Positions 35,133-43,246 of a stretch of 43,977 nucleotides of DNA are shown piece by piece. A program made the translations under genes and the position numbers. The stretch comes from Mycobacterium asiaticum DSM 44297. GTDB taxonomy: Bacteria > Actinomycetota > Actinomycetes > Mycobacteriales > Mycobacteriaceae. The stretch's first letter is position 1. Every line of letters starts with the position of its first letter. The stretch spans positions 1,381,142-1,425,118 of the forward strand of contig NZ_HG964936.1 in the NCBI RefSeq assembly GCF_000613245.1, given 5' to 3'. The notes under the pieces were generated by a model. The model saw only the letters and a program-made list of their open reading frames with translations. It searched no databases and was not told the origin of the DNA.

Positions 35133-36488
35133 TTAATCCTGTTGGCTGCGGCCGAGTAGGTGGCGCAGGGCCGACTCGAGGTCGGGCCGGCGGAATTGGT
35201 GTCCGGCCGCGACCAGTCGCGCGGGACTCACCCGCTGATTGGCCAGGGCCAGTTCGCGGGCGCCCTGCTCACCGAGCAGGACCCGCGGGCCCAGCGGGGG
35301 CACCGGCAAAACCGCCGGCCGGCGCACCACCCGAGCCAGCGTGCTGGTGTATTCGCTGTTGCGGACCGGTTGGGGCGCAACGGCATTCACCGGGCCGGAC
35401 AGGTCGGTGTCCCACAGCCCGCGGTGATAGACGTCGATCAGGTCGTCGATCCCGATCCAGGAGAACCACTGCCGGCCGTCCCCTAGCGGGCCGCCCAGTC
35501 CGGCGGTGAAAAGTGGCCGCATCAACCGCAGGGTCCCGCCGCGCGGGGACTGCACGATGCCGGTGCGCACCAGCACCACACGTGCTCCCGCCTGCTCGGC
35601 CGGGGTGGTCGCATCCTCCCAGTCGGCGACGACGTCGGCGAGAAATCCGTCGCCCCGGTCGCTACCTTCTGTCAGCGGCTCGTCGCCGCGGTCGTATCCG
35701 TAGTAGCCGATCGCCGACGCCGAGATGAGCACCGCGATACCGGTGCGCGCCACCAGTTCGGCAAGCCGGCGGGTCGGGTCGATTCTGCTGTCGCGGATCG
35801 TCTTTCGATGCTTGTCTGTGAATCGGCCGGCGATGGAGGCGCCGGCCAGGTGGATGACCACGTCCACACCATTCAGCAGGTCCGGGTCGGGGTCGGCCGG
35901 ATTCCACCGTCGCTGGTCCGGCCCTTGAGCCACGCCGCGCACCAGGCGGATGATGCGATGGCCACCCGTGCTCAGGAAGGCGGTCAACGCGGTGCCGACG
36001 AGTCCCGACGAACCCGTCACCGCCACCGTGGATGGCCGCAGACCGTGCCGGTCTGCGCGGGCGTGCGCGGCGAGATCATCGGCCAACTGACGGTGCCGGT
36101 AGGCGAACATGGCGCGCAACGCCGATGCCGGCACCGTGGTCTCGACCCGGTCGATAACCCGCGTCTTGTTCGCGCTGATCTCCTCGAAGTCATGCGTGTG
36201 CCGCCAGCGGGCGACCAGGCGCGGCGGCAGCGACGCCAACCCGTCGCTGCTGATGGCATCGGCGAAACACCTTGGTGGATCATAGGAATCGGGTTGGTGC
36301 TGGGCGATCCAGCGCAGGCCGCCGGGTAGTGCGAGGATGGCGCGGCCGTCCTCGAGCGATTCGGCCTCGGCGATCAAGCGCATCGGCGACCACGGCGGGG
36401 AGAGCCGATTGAACGCACCGGGTCTGGCGTACCAGGCGAACACCTCGTCGCGCGGGGCGTCGATCACGCTGGAATAGTTGATCCCCAT
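35133..36488 (-). CDS. SRPBCC domain fused to a TIGR01777 epimerase
   Basis: A 451-residue two-domain protein. Residues 1-150 are an SRPBCC/START-like fold (INYSSVIDAPRDEVFAWYARPGAFNRL, then TRVIDRVETTVPASALR), a hydrophobic-ligand pocket. From about residue 155 an SDR of the YfcH/TIGR01777 type follows: VAVTGSSGLVGTALTAFL, VIHLAGASIAGRFT, SASAIGYYG, and the DUF1731 end LGEQGARELALANQRVSPARL. The ligand and reaction are unknown. ATG 36488 lies 9 bases after the Rv3032-type stop, so it could be transcribed with the MGLP genes although M. tuberculosis lacks it there, as I recall. TIGR01777 genes also turn up beside photolyases in light-induced groups. Confidence 0.87.
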   Translation of the reverse strand: MGINYSSVIDAPRDEVFAWYARPGAFNRLSPPWSPMRLIAEAESLEDGRAILALPGGLRWIAQHQPDSYDPPRCFADAISSDGLASLPPRLVARWRHTHDFEEISANKTRVIDRVETTVPASALRAMFAYRHRQLADDLAAHARADRHGLRPSTVAVTGSSGLVGTALTAFLSTGGHRIIRLVRGVAQGPDQRRWNPADPDPDLLNGVDVVIHLAGASIAGRFTDKHRKTIRDSRIDPTRRLAELVARTGIAVLISASAIGYYGYDRGDEPLTEGSDRGDGFLADVVADWEDATTPAEQAGARVVLVRTGIVQSPRGGTLRLMRPLFTAGLGGPLGDGRQWFSWIGIDDLIDVYHRGLWDTDLSGPVNAVAPQPVRNSEYTSTLARVVRRPAVLPVPPLGPRVLLGEQGARELALANQRVSPARLVAAGHQFRRPDLESALRHLLGRSQQD

Positions 36489-36497
36489 CCCATGACG

Positions 36498-37742
36498 TTA
36501 CCGGGCCGGCAGCGCGTGCTCGACGATGGGCAACCGCGGTAGCGGTTGGCGTTCACCGCGCTTGGCCGCCAGATAGACCTGCGCGGTTTCGTTTGCAATG
36601 GTCTGCCAGTCGAAGTCGGAGGTGAGCCGCTTGCGGGCGGCGCGGGCACGCCGTTGGGCGGCGGCGGGGTCGTCGAGCACCGTGCGCACCGCGGCGGCCA
36701 GCGCGGCCACGTCGCGCGGCGGACACGACACCCCGGTGACGCCGTTGATCACCGCCTCACCCAGCCCGCCGATATTCGACGTCACCAGCGGGATGCCGGC
36801 GGCGGCGGCCTCGAGTGCGGCAAGCCCGAACGGCTCGTAGTGACTGGGCAGCACGGCCGCGTCGGCCCGATGCAGCAACTCGAGCAGTTCGGCGTGCTCG
36901 CAGTGACCGGCAAACCGGATTGCCTTGAGCACCTTGTGTTTACGGGCCTGCTCGACCAGCCATTCCTGCTGAGTGCCGTCGCCGGCGATGGTCAGCGTGG
37001 TGCCTGGGTGGGTGCGGCGAATTCGCGGCAACGCCGCAATGGCGTCGTGCACGCCCTTCTCGTATTCCAGCCGACCGACATAGAGCAACTCGGCCGGCCC
37101 GGTGCGGGTGCGGCGATCGGCGAATGGCCAGCGTTCCGCATGGATACCGTTGGGAATCACCGTGGTCGCGGACAAGGCGGGCCCGAACAGCTCGTTGATC
37201 TCCTCGCTCATCGAAACCGAACAGGCGATGAGCGAATCGGATTCACGCACCAACCACGACTCGACGGCGTGCACCTGACGGCTGATGGGGCCGCTGACCC
37301 AGCCCGAGTGCCGACCGGCTTCGGTGGCGTGGATGGTGGAGACCAGCGGCACGTCGTAGTGCTGGGCCAGCGCGACCGCGGGATGGGCCACCAGCCAATC
37401 GTGGGCGTGTACCACGTCTGGGCGCCAAATGCGTTCGCCGTCAGACTGTTTCAAGCAGAGGCCGGCGCGGGTCATGGCGTGTCCCATGGCCAGCGTCCAG
37501 GCCATCATGTCGGCGGTGAAGGTGAACTCGTGCGGGTCGTGCGCGGCCGCGATCACCCGCACGCCCTCGCTGACTCCCTCGGACGTCGGATGGGTGCCGG
37601 CATCGGTGCCGGTGGGGTGACGGGACAACACCACGACGTCGTGCCCGGCTGCGGCCAGGGCAGTCGACAGATGGTGCACATGCCGGCCGAGGCCGCCGAT
37701 GACCACCGGCGGGTACTCCCACGAGACCATCAGAATCTTCAT
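36498..37742 (-). CDS. Alpha-1,4-glucosyltransferase, Rv3032 type (GT4)
   Basis: A 414-residue GT-B glycosyltransferase. MKILMVSWEYPPVVIGGLGRH at the start marks glycogen-synthase-like GT4/5 enzymes. Other sites are VHAHDWLVAHPAVALA, IPNGIHAERWP, LLYVGRLEYEKGV and the donor-site motif LPSHYEPFGLAALEAAAAG with its Glu residues. Rv3032 of M. tuberculosis has the same length and is the known elongating transferase of MGLP and glycogen-like glucans. ATG 37742 was chosen over a longer frame to 37838 because the family start is here. It follows the Rv3031-type gene by 127 bases and is upstream of the TIGR01777 gene. Confidence 0.93.
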   Translation of the reverse strand: MKILMVSWEYPPVVIGGLGRHVHHLSTALAAAGHDVVVLSRHPTGTDAGTHPTSEGVSEGVRVIAAAHDPHEFTFTADMMAWTLAMGHAMTRAGLCLKQSDGERIWRPDVVHAHDWLVAHPAVALAQHYDVPLVSTIHATEAGRHSGWVSGPISRQVHAVESWLVRESDSLIACSVSMSEEINELFGPALSATTVIPNGIHAERWPFADRRTRTGPAELLYVGRLEYEKGVHDAIAALPRIRRTHPGTTLTIAGDGTQQEWLVEQARKHKVLKAIRFAGHCEHAELLELLHRADAAVLPSHYEPFGLAALEAAAAGIPLVTSNIGGLGEAVINGVTGVSCPPRDVAALAAAVRTVLDDPAAAQRRARAARKRLTSDFDWQTIANETAQVYLAAKRGERQPLPRLPIVEHALPAR

Positions 37743-37869
37743 GCGCCCGCCCCTTCGCTGTGCGAGGGTGCGCGCAATGCCGCCGTGCGCGGCGTGTCGC
37801 CGTACCAACACGCACGCTCGCGACGAGAGGGGGACCAAAAGGAGCTAGCCGTGGCGGACGCGGCGGAGT

Positions 37870-39459
37870 TCACCGGGGCAACCTGCGGGCATCGAGGGCG
37901 CCGAACAGGCCGTCGGCCCGGTTCCACCCGTCGGCCAGGCGCTGCGCGGCGTCGCGCCGGCCCGACGCCAGCGTGCCGGCAATCTCCCGGGTGGCGTGCG
38001 CGTGCAGATGGGCCCGGTAGCGGGCGTAGTCGGCGGCAGAGTCCTTGCTGACCATGAACGGCCAGTCGCTGGACACGGTCAACAGCGTCTCGCGCAGGAT
38101 CTGGTCGGCGACGTGATCGCGGGGGATGGGCCCGTCCAGCGACGCCGTCTGGGCCAGGGCCTTGTCGACAGTGGACAGTGCGGTGTCGACCACCTCGGCG
38201 TTGAGCTGCACCAGATCGGCCACCTGCTCGCCGTTCCACACCTGCCAGTCTTTGCCGGAACCCCATGAGCTGGGCGGCAATTCGACCGGTGAGCCGACGA
38301 ATCCGGCGGCCATGGCGTCGTTGAGCGTGCCGATCTGAACGCCCGCGGCTGGCAGCGCCCGCAGTACCCGCGCCAGCCAAGTAGGCCCCTCGTACCACCA
38401 GTGCCCGAACAACTCGGTGTCGAACGCGGCGACGACGTGGGCCGGACGGCCGATCCGCTCGGACTCCGACAGCAGCCGATTGCGCACCACGTCGACGAAG
38501 TCGGCGACATGCATGTCGACCGCGCGGTCGGCACGTTCGGGGTCATACGGCGCCTTGCCCTCCGACGCGACGCCGCGGCCGGTGACCCGGGCCGGCTTCA
38601 AGCCGGTGAGGTGGTCGTAGGTGTGGAAATCGCGGTAGGCGGCATGTCCGGGATACCCCGACTTGGGCGACCACACGCGGTAGCTCACCTGCAGGTCCCG
38701 CCCGAACGCAACCACGTCGCTGTCGCTGACGGGTCGGCCGAGCGCGGTATCACCGTGCAGCGAGGGGCCGTCGACCATGAAGTGACTCACGCCGGCGGCC
38801 GCGTACTCGGTTTCCAGGCCGGGGGCATAGGCGCACTCGGGCGCCCAGATGCCGGTGGGGCGCTGGGCCATCCGCAGCCGGGCGTCGGCCAGACCTTCGC
38901 GCAGCGCGAACTCCCGCAGTCGCGGGTTCAGCAACGGTTGGAACGGATGGGCCAACGGGCCGCCGAGCAACTCCACCGTGCCGGCGTCGATCAGCCCGCG
39001 TAGCAGCGGGCTGCCGCCATGCCGCCACAGGGTGGCGAAATCCTCCAGCGCCTGCTCGGCCTCCGCGGACTCGCGAACACCGAAGGCCCGCAACGCTTCC
39101 GGCGTGCACGACAGGTAGCCGGCCGATTTGGAACGCGGCACGGACCGCACGCTGGCGGCCTCGCCCGCGCGCAGCCGCCAGTTGGCCAGCCAGTGGTACA
39201 TGCCGTCGAGGCAGTACGGGTCGTCGAGTTGGGCGTTGACCACCGGTGTCATCCCGAGGGTGATCAGGCCGCGGCGATCCTCCTCGGCCAGCTCACGAAG
39301 CACCTGAAACAACGGCAGATAGGACGCCGACCACGACTGGTAGAGCCATTCCTCGCCGACCGGCCACCGGCCGTGGTGGGCCAGCCACGGCAGATGCGTG
39401 TGCAGCACCAGGGTGAACATGCCCGGTACCCGGTCCCGCCCGGCGGCGAAGGTGTTCAA
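37870..39459 (-). CDS. GH57 family glucan branching-like enzyme, Rv3031 type
   Basis: A 529-residue glycoside hydrolase 57/DUF1957 protein. FTLVLHTHLPWLAHHGRWP starts the (beta/alpha)7 barrel, with the catalytic-site His pair. GIWAPECAYAPGLE, with the nucleophile Glu candidate, and FDTELFGHWWYEGP, with the acid/base Asp, are the core motifs. Rv3031 is the same type and is assigned to MGLP synthesis by genetics and context; GH57 members of this group are alpha-1,4 to alpha-1,6 branching enzymes. It starts at TTG 39459, overlapping the upstream TGA as TTGA, an uncommon start codon shared with the ctaD gene here. Confidence 0.92.
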   Translation of the reverse strand: MNTFAAGRDRVPGMFTLVLHTHLPWLAHHGRWPVGEEWLYQSWSASYLPLFQVLRELAEEDRRGLITLGMTPVVNAQLDDPYCLDGMYHWLANWRLRAGEAASVRSVPRSKSAGYLSCTPEALRAFGVRESAEAEQALEDFATLWRHGGSPLLRGLIDAGTVELLGGPLAHPFQPLLNPRLREFALREGLADARLRMAQRPTGIWAPECAYAPGLETEYAAAGVSHFMVDGPSLHGDTALGRPVSDSDVVAFGRDLQVSYRVWSPKSGYPGHAAYRDFHTYDHLTGLKPARVTGRGVASEGKAPYDPERADRAVDMHVADFVDVVRNRLLSESERIGRPAHVVAAFDTELFGHWWYEGPTWLARVLRALPAAGVQIGTLNDAMAAGFVGSPVELPPSSWGSGKDWQVWNGEQVADLVQLNAEVVDTALSTVDKALAQTASLDGPIPRDHVADQILRETLLTVSSDWPFMVSKDSAADYARYRAHLHAHATREIAGTLASGRRDAAQRLADGWNRADGLFGALDARRLPR

Positions 39460-40268
39460 GCGCGCACCGCGATCGCAACTAGATCGAGGCTGTCGTCGAT
39501 GTGGCGCTCGCCGCCTGCCCGCACGAGATCGAAGTCGGCGGTAGTGACCGCGGCGACGTCGGCCACCAGCTCGGGCGGCCAGGGCGCATCGGCGACCGCC
39601 CGCTCGATCTGCGCGTCGATGATGGAGCCGCCATGGCGGGCATCCATCTCCTGCAAGCGTGACCCGTGGAACAGCCCGGACATGGCGACTTCACCGAAGC
39701 CGCCGTCCACCAGCAGTTCGGTCAGCTCGTCAGCGTTGAGTTCGCGGGTGTGGAAGGGGTTGATCGGGGTGTCCCGGCCGGGGGAGAAGGTGATCCGGTT
39801 TGGAGTGGACATCATCAGCAGTCCGCCCGGCCGCAGCACCCGTGCGCACTCGCGGACGAACTGGCCCTGGTCCCACAGGTGCTCGATGACCTGGAAATTG
39901 ACCACCACGTCCACCGACGCGTCGGGCAGCGGCAGCTCGGCGAGGTTTGCCCGCATCACCTCCACCCGGGGGTAGCGGGCCCGGACATGGGCCACCGCGG
40001 ACTCGTCGTAGTCCACCGCAATCACCCGTTGGGCGACTCCGGCGATCAAATCGGCGCCGTAACCTTCGCCACATCCGGCCTCGAGCACCTCGCGGCCCGC
40101 GCAGCGCGGCGCCAGACGCTCGTACACCACTTCGTGCCGGCGGAACCAATAGTTCTCAATGTCCAGGTCGGGGATGGTGCGCTCGCCCGTGAGCGTCAAT
40201 ACCGCGGCAGCCTCCGCCGAAGAATCGGCGGGGATCCGGTCGGGTCCGTCGGGGGCGAATGCGCTCAT
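39456..40268 (-). CDS. SAM methyltransferase, Rv3030 type
   Basis: A 270-residue class I methyltransferase. REVLEAGCGEGYGADLIAG is motif I, VIAVDYDESAVAHV the acidic loop, and VDVVVNFQVIEHLWDQ with VLRPGGLLMMSTPN are motifs IV-V. Rv3030 of M. tuberculosis is linked by genetics to O-methylation in methylglucose lipopolysaccharide synthesis. ATG 40268. It heads the MGLP operon (Rv3030-Rv3031-Rv3032 types). A 206-base gap (40269-40474) separates it from the divergent fixA; the gap holds a loose AGGCA...TGCCT palindrome (40273-40288) but no clear box. Confidence 0.92.
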   Translation of the reverse strand: MSAFAPDGPDRIPADSSAEAAAVLTLTGERTIPDLDIENYWFRRHEVVYERLAPRCAGREVLEAGCGEGYGADLIAGVAQRVIAVDYDESAVAHVRARYPRVEVMRANLAELPLPDASVDVVVNFQVIEHLWDQGQFVRECARVLRPGGLLMMSTPNRITFSPGRDTPINPFHTRELNADELTELLVDGGFGEVAMSGLFHGSRLQEMDARHGGSIIDAQIERAVADAPWPPELVADVAAVTTADFDLVRAGGERHIDDSLDLVAIAVRA

Positions 40269-40474
40269 TGCTAAGGCAGGCTAATGCCTAGCGCCCGATT
40301 CGCGAACCGGGCAGCCGATCCAGGCGAAAGAATGCCCAGCACTACCCGCTATGGTGTGATGGCAGACCGCAAAAAGTTACCGCCTAGTAACATGCCTGTG
40401 CGGTCGCATAAACGCGTGACCTCAGTCCCGCAGCCAACGCTGTGGGACTCCGTCAAGGAGGACGAACCACACTT

Positions 40475-41266
40475 ATGACGAACATCGTGGTCCTGATCAA
40501 GCAGGTCCCAGACACCTGGTCGGAACGCAAGCTTTCCGACGGCGATTTCACGCTGGACCGCGAGGCCGCCGACGCGGTCCTGGACGAGATCAACGAGCGC
40601 GCCGTCGAAGAGGCGCTGCAAATCCGCGAGCGCGAGGGCGGCGAGGGAACGGTGACCGTGCTGACCGCGGGCCCCGAACGTGCCACCGAGGCGATCCGCA
40701 AGGCCCTGTCCATGGGCGCCGACAAGGCCGTCCACCTCAAGGACGACGGCCTGCACGGTTCCTGTGTCGTGCAAACTGCGTGGGCCCTGGCCCGTGCGCT
40801 GGGCACCATCGAGGGAACCGAGCTGGTCATCGCCGGTAACGAGGCCACCGACGGCTCCGGTGGCGCAGTGCCGGCGATCATCGCCGAGTACCTGGGCCTG
40901 CCGCAGCTAACCCACGTGCGCAAGCTGTCCGTCGAGGGTGGCAAGGTCACGGCCGAGCGGGAAACCGACGACGGCGTCTTCGCCCTCGAGGCCACGCTGC
41001 CCGCGGTGGTCAGCGTCAACGAGAAGATCAACGAGCCGCGTTTCCCGTCGTTCAAGGGCATCATGGCCGCCAAGAAGAAGGAAGTGACCGTCCTAACCCT
41101 GGCCGAGATCGGCGTCGAGAGCGACGAGGTCGGCCTGGAGAACGCGGGTTCGACGGTGCTGTCCTCCACGCCCAAGCCGCCGAAGACGGCCGGCGAGAAG
41201 GTCACCGACGAGGGCGAGGGCGGCAGCCAGATCGCTCAGTACCTGGTGTCCCAGAAGATCATCTGA
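40475..41266 (+). CDS. fixA: Electron transfer flavoprotein beta subunit
   Basis: A 263-residue EtfB/FixA. TNIVVLIKQVPDTWSERKL opens the adenine-nucleotide alpha-hydrolase fold. AVEEALQIREREGGEGTVTVLTAGPE and VIAGNEATDGSGGAVPAIIAEYLGLPQLTHV are family marks. It takes electrons from acyl-CoA dehydrogenases and binds AMP with FixB; the partner dehydrogenase and quinone oxidoreductase are elsewhere. ATG 40475 lies 13 bases after a strong AAGGAGG (40455-40461); the frame's earlier start is upstream of that site and not used. It matches Rv3029c. Confidence 0.95.
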   Translation: MTNIVVLIKQVPDTWSERKLSDGDFTLDREAADAVLDEINERAVEEALQIREREGGEGTVTVLTAGPERATEAIRKALSMGADKAVHLKDDGLHGSCVVQTAWALARALGTIEGTELVIAGNEATDGSGGAVPAIIAEYLGLPQLTHVRKLSVEGGKVTAERETDDGVFALEATLPAVVSVNEKINEPRFPSFKGIMAAKKKEVTVLTLAEIGVESDEVGLENAGSTVLSSTPKPPKTAGEKVTDEGEGGSQIAQYLVSQKII

Positions 41267-41296
41267 GCGAACTCCCGACTAGAGAGCAGATAACCC

Positions 41297-42253
41297 ATGG
41301 CTGAAGTACTGGTTCTCGTTGAGCAAGCTGAAGGTGCCCTCAAGAAGGTCACCTCTGAACTGATCACCGCCGCACGCGCGCTGGGCGAACCCGCCGCTGT
41401 CGTGATTGGCGCCCCCGGCACGGCCGAGCCGCTGATCGACGGGCTGAAGGCGGCCGGTGCCGCGAAGATCTACGTCGCCGAGTCCGACGTCGTCGACAAC
41501 TACCTGATCACCCCTTATGTGGACGTGCTGGCGGCGCTGGCCGAGGAGTCGACCCCGGCCGCGGTGCTGCTGTCCGCCAACGCCGATGGCAAGGAGATCG
41601 CCGGCCGGCTCGCAGCCCGGATCGGTTCGGGCCTGCTGGTCGACGTCGTCGAGGTCAAAGAGGGCAACAAGGCCGTGCACTCCATCTTCGGTGGTGCGTT
41701 CACCGTCGAGGCGCAGGCCAACGGCGACACGCCGGTGATCACGGTCCGTGCCGGTGCAGTTGACGCCGAGCCGGCCGACGGTGCCGGGGAGGTCGTCAAC
41801 ATCGAGGTGCCCGAGCCCGCCGAGAACGCGACCAAGGTCACCTCGCGCGAGCCGGCGGTTGCCGGTGACCGCCCGGAGCTCACCGAGGCCACCGTGGTGG
41901 TGTCCGGTGGTCGCGGTGTGGGCAGCGCGGAGAACTTCAGCGTCGTCGAGGAACTGGCCGACTCGCTGGGTGCCGCGGTCGGGGCGTCGCGTGCGGCGGT
42001 CGACTCCGGCTACTACCCGGGCCAATTCCAGGTCGGTCAGACCGGCAAGACCGTGTCCCCGCAGCTCTACATCGCGCTGGGCATCTCCGGGGCGATTCAG
42101 CACCGCGCCGGGATGCAGACCTCGAAGACCATCATCGCGGTCAACAAGGACGAGGAAGCGCCGATCTTCGAGATTGCCGACTACGGGGTGGTGGGCGACC
42201 TGTTCAAGGTCGCGCCGCAGCTGACCGAGGCAATCAAGGCGCGCAAGGGCTGA
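41297..42253 (+). CDS. fixB: Electron transfer flavoprotein alpha subunit
   Basis: A 318-residue EtfA/FixB. The FAD-binding C-terminal domain is clear: VVVSGGRGVGSAENFSVVEELA, VGASRAAVDSGYYP, QVGQTGKTVSPQLYIALGISG and QHRAGMQTSKTIIAVNKD. It forms the ETF heterodimer with FixA, 30 bases upstream, and is followed by the strong hairpin at 42263-42324. Length equals Rv3028c as I recall. Nothing odd is seen. Confidence 0.96.
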   Translation: MAEVLVLVEQAEGALKKVTSELITAARALGEPAAVVIGAPGTAEPLIDGLKAAGAAKIYVAESDVVDNYLITPYVDVLAALAEESTPAAVLLSANADGKEIAGRLAARIGSGLLVDVVEVKEGNKAVHSIFGGAFTVEAQANGDTPVITVRAGAVDAEPADGAGEVVNIEVPEPAENATKVTSREPAVAGDRPELTEATVVVSGGRGVGSAENFSVVEELADSLGAAVGASRAAVDSGYYPGQFQVGQTGKTVSPQLYIALGISGAIQHRAGMQTSKTIIAVNKDEEAPIFEIADYGVVGDLFKVAPQLTEAIKARKG

Positions 42254-42262
42254 TTTAGCCCC

Positions 42263-42324
42263 CGCGAGCAGACGCTTAAGCACCCGACACGCCGTGCGTG
42301 CGGGTGCTTAAGCGTCTGCTCGCG
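42263..42324 (+). terminator. Strong hairpin terminator after fixB
   Basis: Two perfect 24-base arms (42263-42286 and 42301-42324), with a 14-base loop that itself holds a 5-base pair CACGC/GCGTG. It starts 9 bases after the fixB stop. The stem is very long and has no U-run. Part of it, AGCGTCTGCTCGC, recurs after serB2, so it is a member of a dispersed mycobacterial hairpin repeat. Confidence 0.85.
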
Positions 42325-42418
42325 CATACTTGCCGCGCCCTCATTTCGTCATCTGGCGTGCACCGACATGTCAGCACGCCGATGCCGACTGGCTCACCGA
42401 CTGCGTCACGTTGGTGGC

Positions 42419-43246
42419 ATGAGCATCGCTTCTGTCCTCATACCCAGCGAGAAACCACGCGGCCCGGTAACCAACGATGCACCCGGGCCGCACTACTCCC
42501 TCCTGCTGTCCACCGACGAGGCCCTCATCGAAGCGGCGCAACGGCTGCGCTACGACGTCTTCAGCAGCACTCCCGGATTCGTCCTGCCCGCCGCCGTCGA
42601 CGGCCGCGACGCCGACCGGTTCGACGAGTACTGCGACCACCTGCTGGTGCGCGACGACGACACCGGTGAACTGGTGGGCTGCTACCGGATGTTGCCGCCC
42701 TCCGGCGCCATTGCCGCCGGCGGCCTTTATACCGCAACGGAATTCGACGTTCGCGCCTTCGACACCCTGCGCCCGTCGCTAGTGGAGATGGGCCGGGCCG
42801 CGGTACGCGAAGGGCACCGCAACGGCGCTGTGGTGCTGCTGATGTGGGCTGGCATCCTGGCCTACCTGGACCGCTGCGACTACGAATACGTGACCGGATG
42901 TGTCTCGGTGCCGATCGGCGGCGACTCGACCGGCCAGGCACCGGGCAGCCGGGTCCGCGGGGTGCGCGACTTTGTGCTGAACCGGCACCGCGCGGACTAC
43001 CGGGTGCACCCGCGCCGGCCCGTCCGCATCGACGGCAAGAGCCTGGACGAGATCCCGGCGCCCAAGCGGCCGGAGGTCCCGGCCCTGCTGCGTGGCTACC
43101 TGCGCCTAGGCGCACAGGTCTGCGGCGAGCCGGCCCACGATCCCGACTTCGGCGTCGGCGACTTCTGCGTGCTGCTGGCCAAACATCACGCCAACACCCG
43201 ATATCTCGAGCGGCTGCGCTCGGTTGCGGCGGCCTCGGCGCTGTGA
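42419..43246 (+). CDS. GNAT-like acyltransferase, OlsB/hemolysin family (Rv3027c type)
   Basis: A 275-residue protein of the PF13444/OlsB-like branch of acetyl/acyltransferases. RLRYDVFSSTPGFVLP begins the domain. ELVGCYRMLPPSGA and SLVEMGRAAVREGHRNGAVVLLMWAGILAYL are its central marks, and CDYEYVTGCVSVPI follows. In ornithine-lipid makers, OlsB transfers a 3-hydroxyacyl group to ornithine. ATG 42419 (GGTGG upstream). The next gene overlaps by GTGA and is a PlsC-like enzyme, giving the OlsB-OlsA order. That makes ornithine or lysine lipid synthesis a strong hypothesis. Confidence 0.86.
   Translation: MSIASVLIPSEKPRGPVTNDAPGPHYSLLLSTDEALIEAAQRLRYDVFSSTPGFVLPAAVDGRDADRFDEYCDHLLVRDDDTGELVGCYRMLPPSGAIAAGGLYTATEFDVRAFDTLRPSLVEMGRAAVREGHRNGAVVLLMWAGILAYLDRCDYEYVTGCVSVPIGGDSTGQAPGSRVRGVRDFVLNRHRADYRVHPRRPVRIDGKSLDEIPAPKRPEVPALLRGYLRLGAQVCGEPAHDPDFGVGDFCVLLAKHHANTRYLERLRSVAAASAL

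Noticed and set aside
40270..40289. Possible IdeR (iron) box upstream of the Rv3030-type gene
   Set aside because: It shares AGGCTAA with the IdeR consensus, but the outer halves do not match (about 11 of 19 bases), and the downstream genes are not iron genes.
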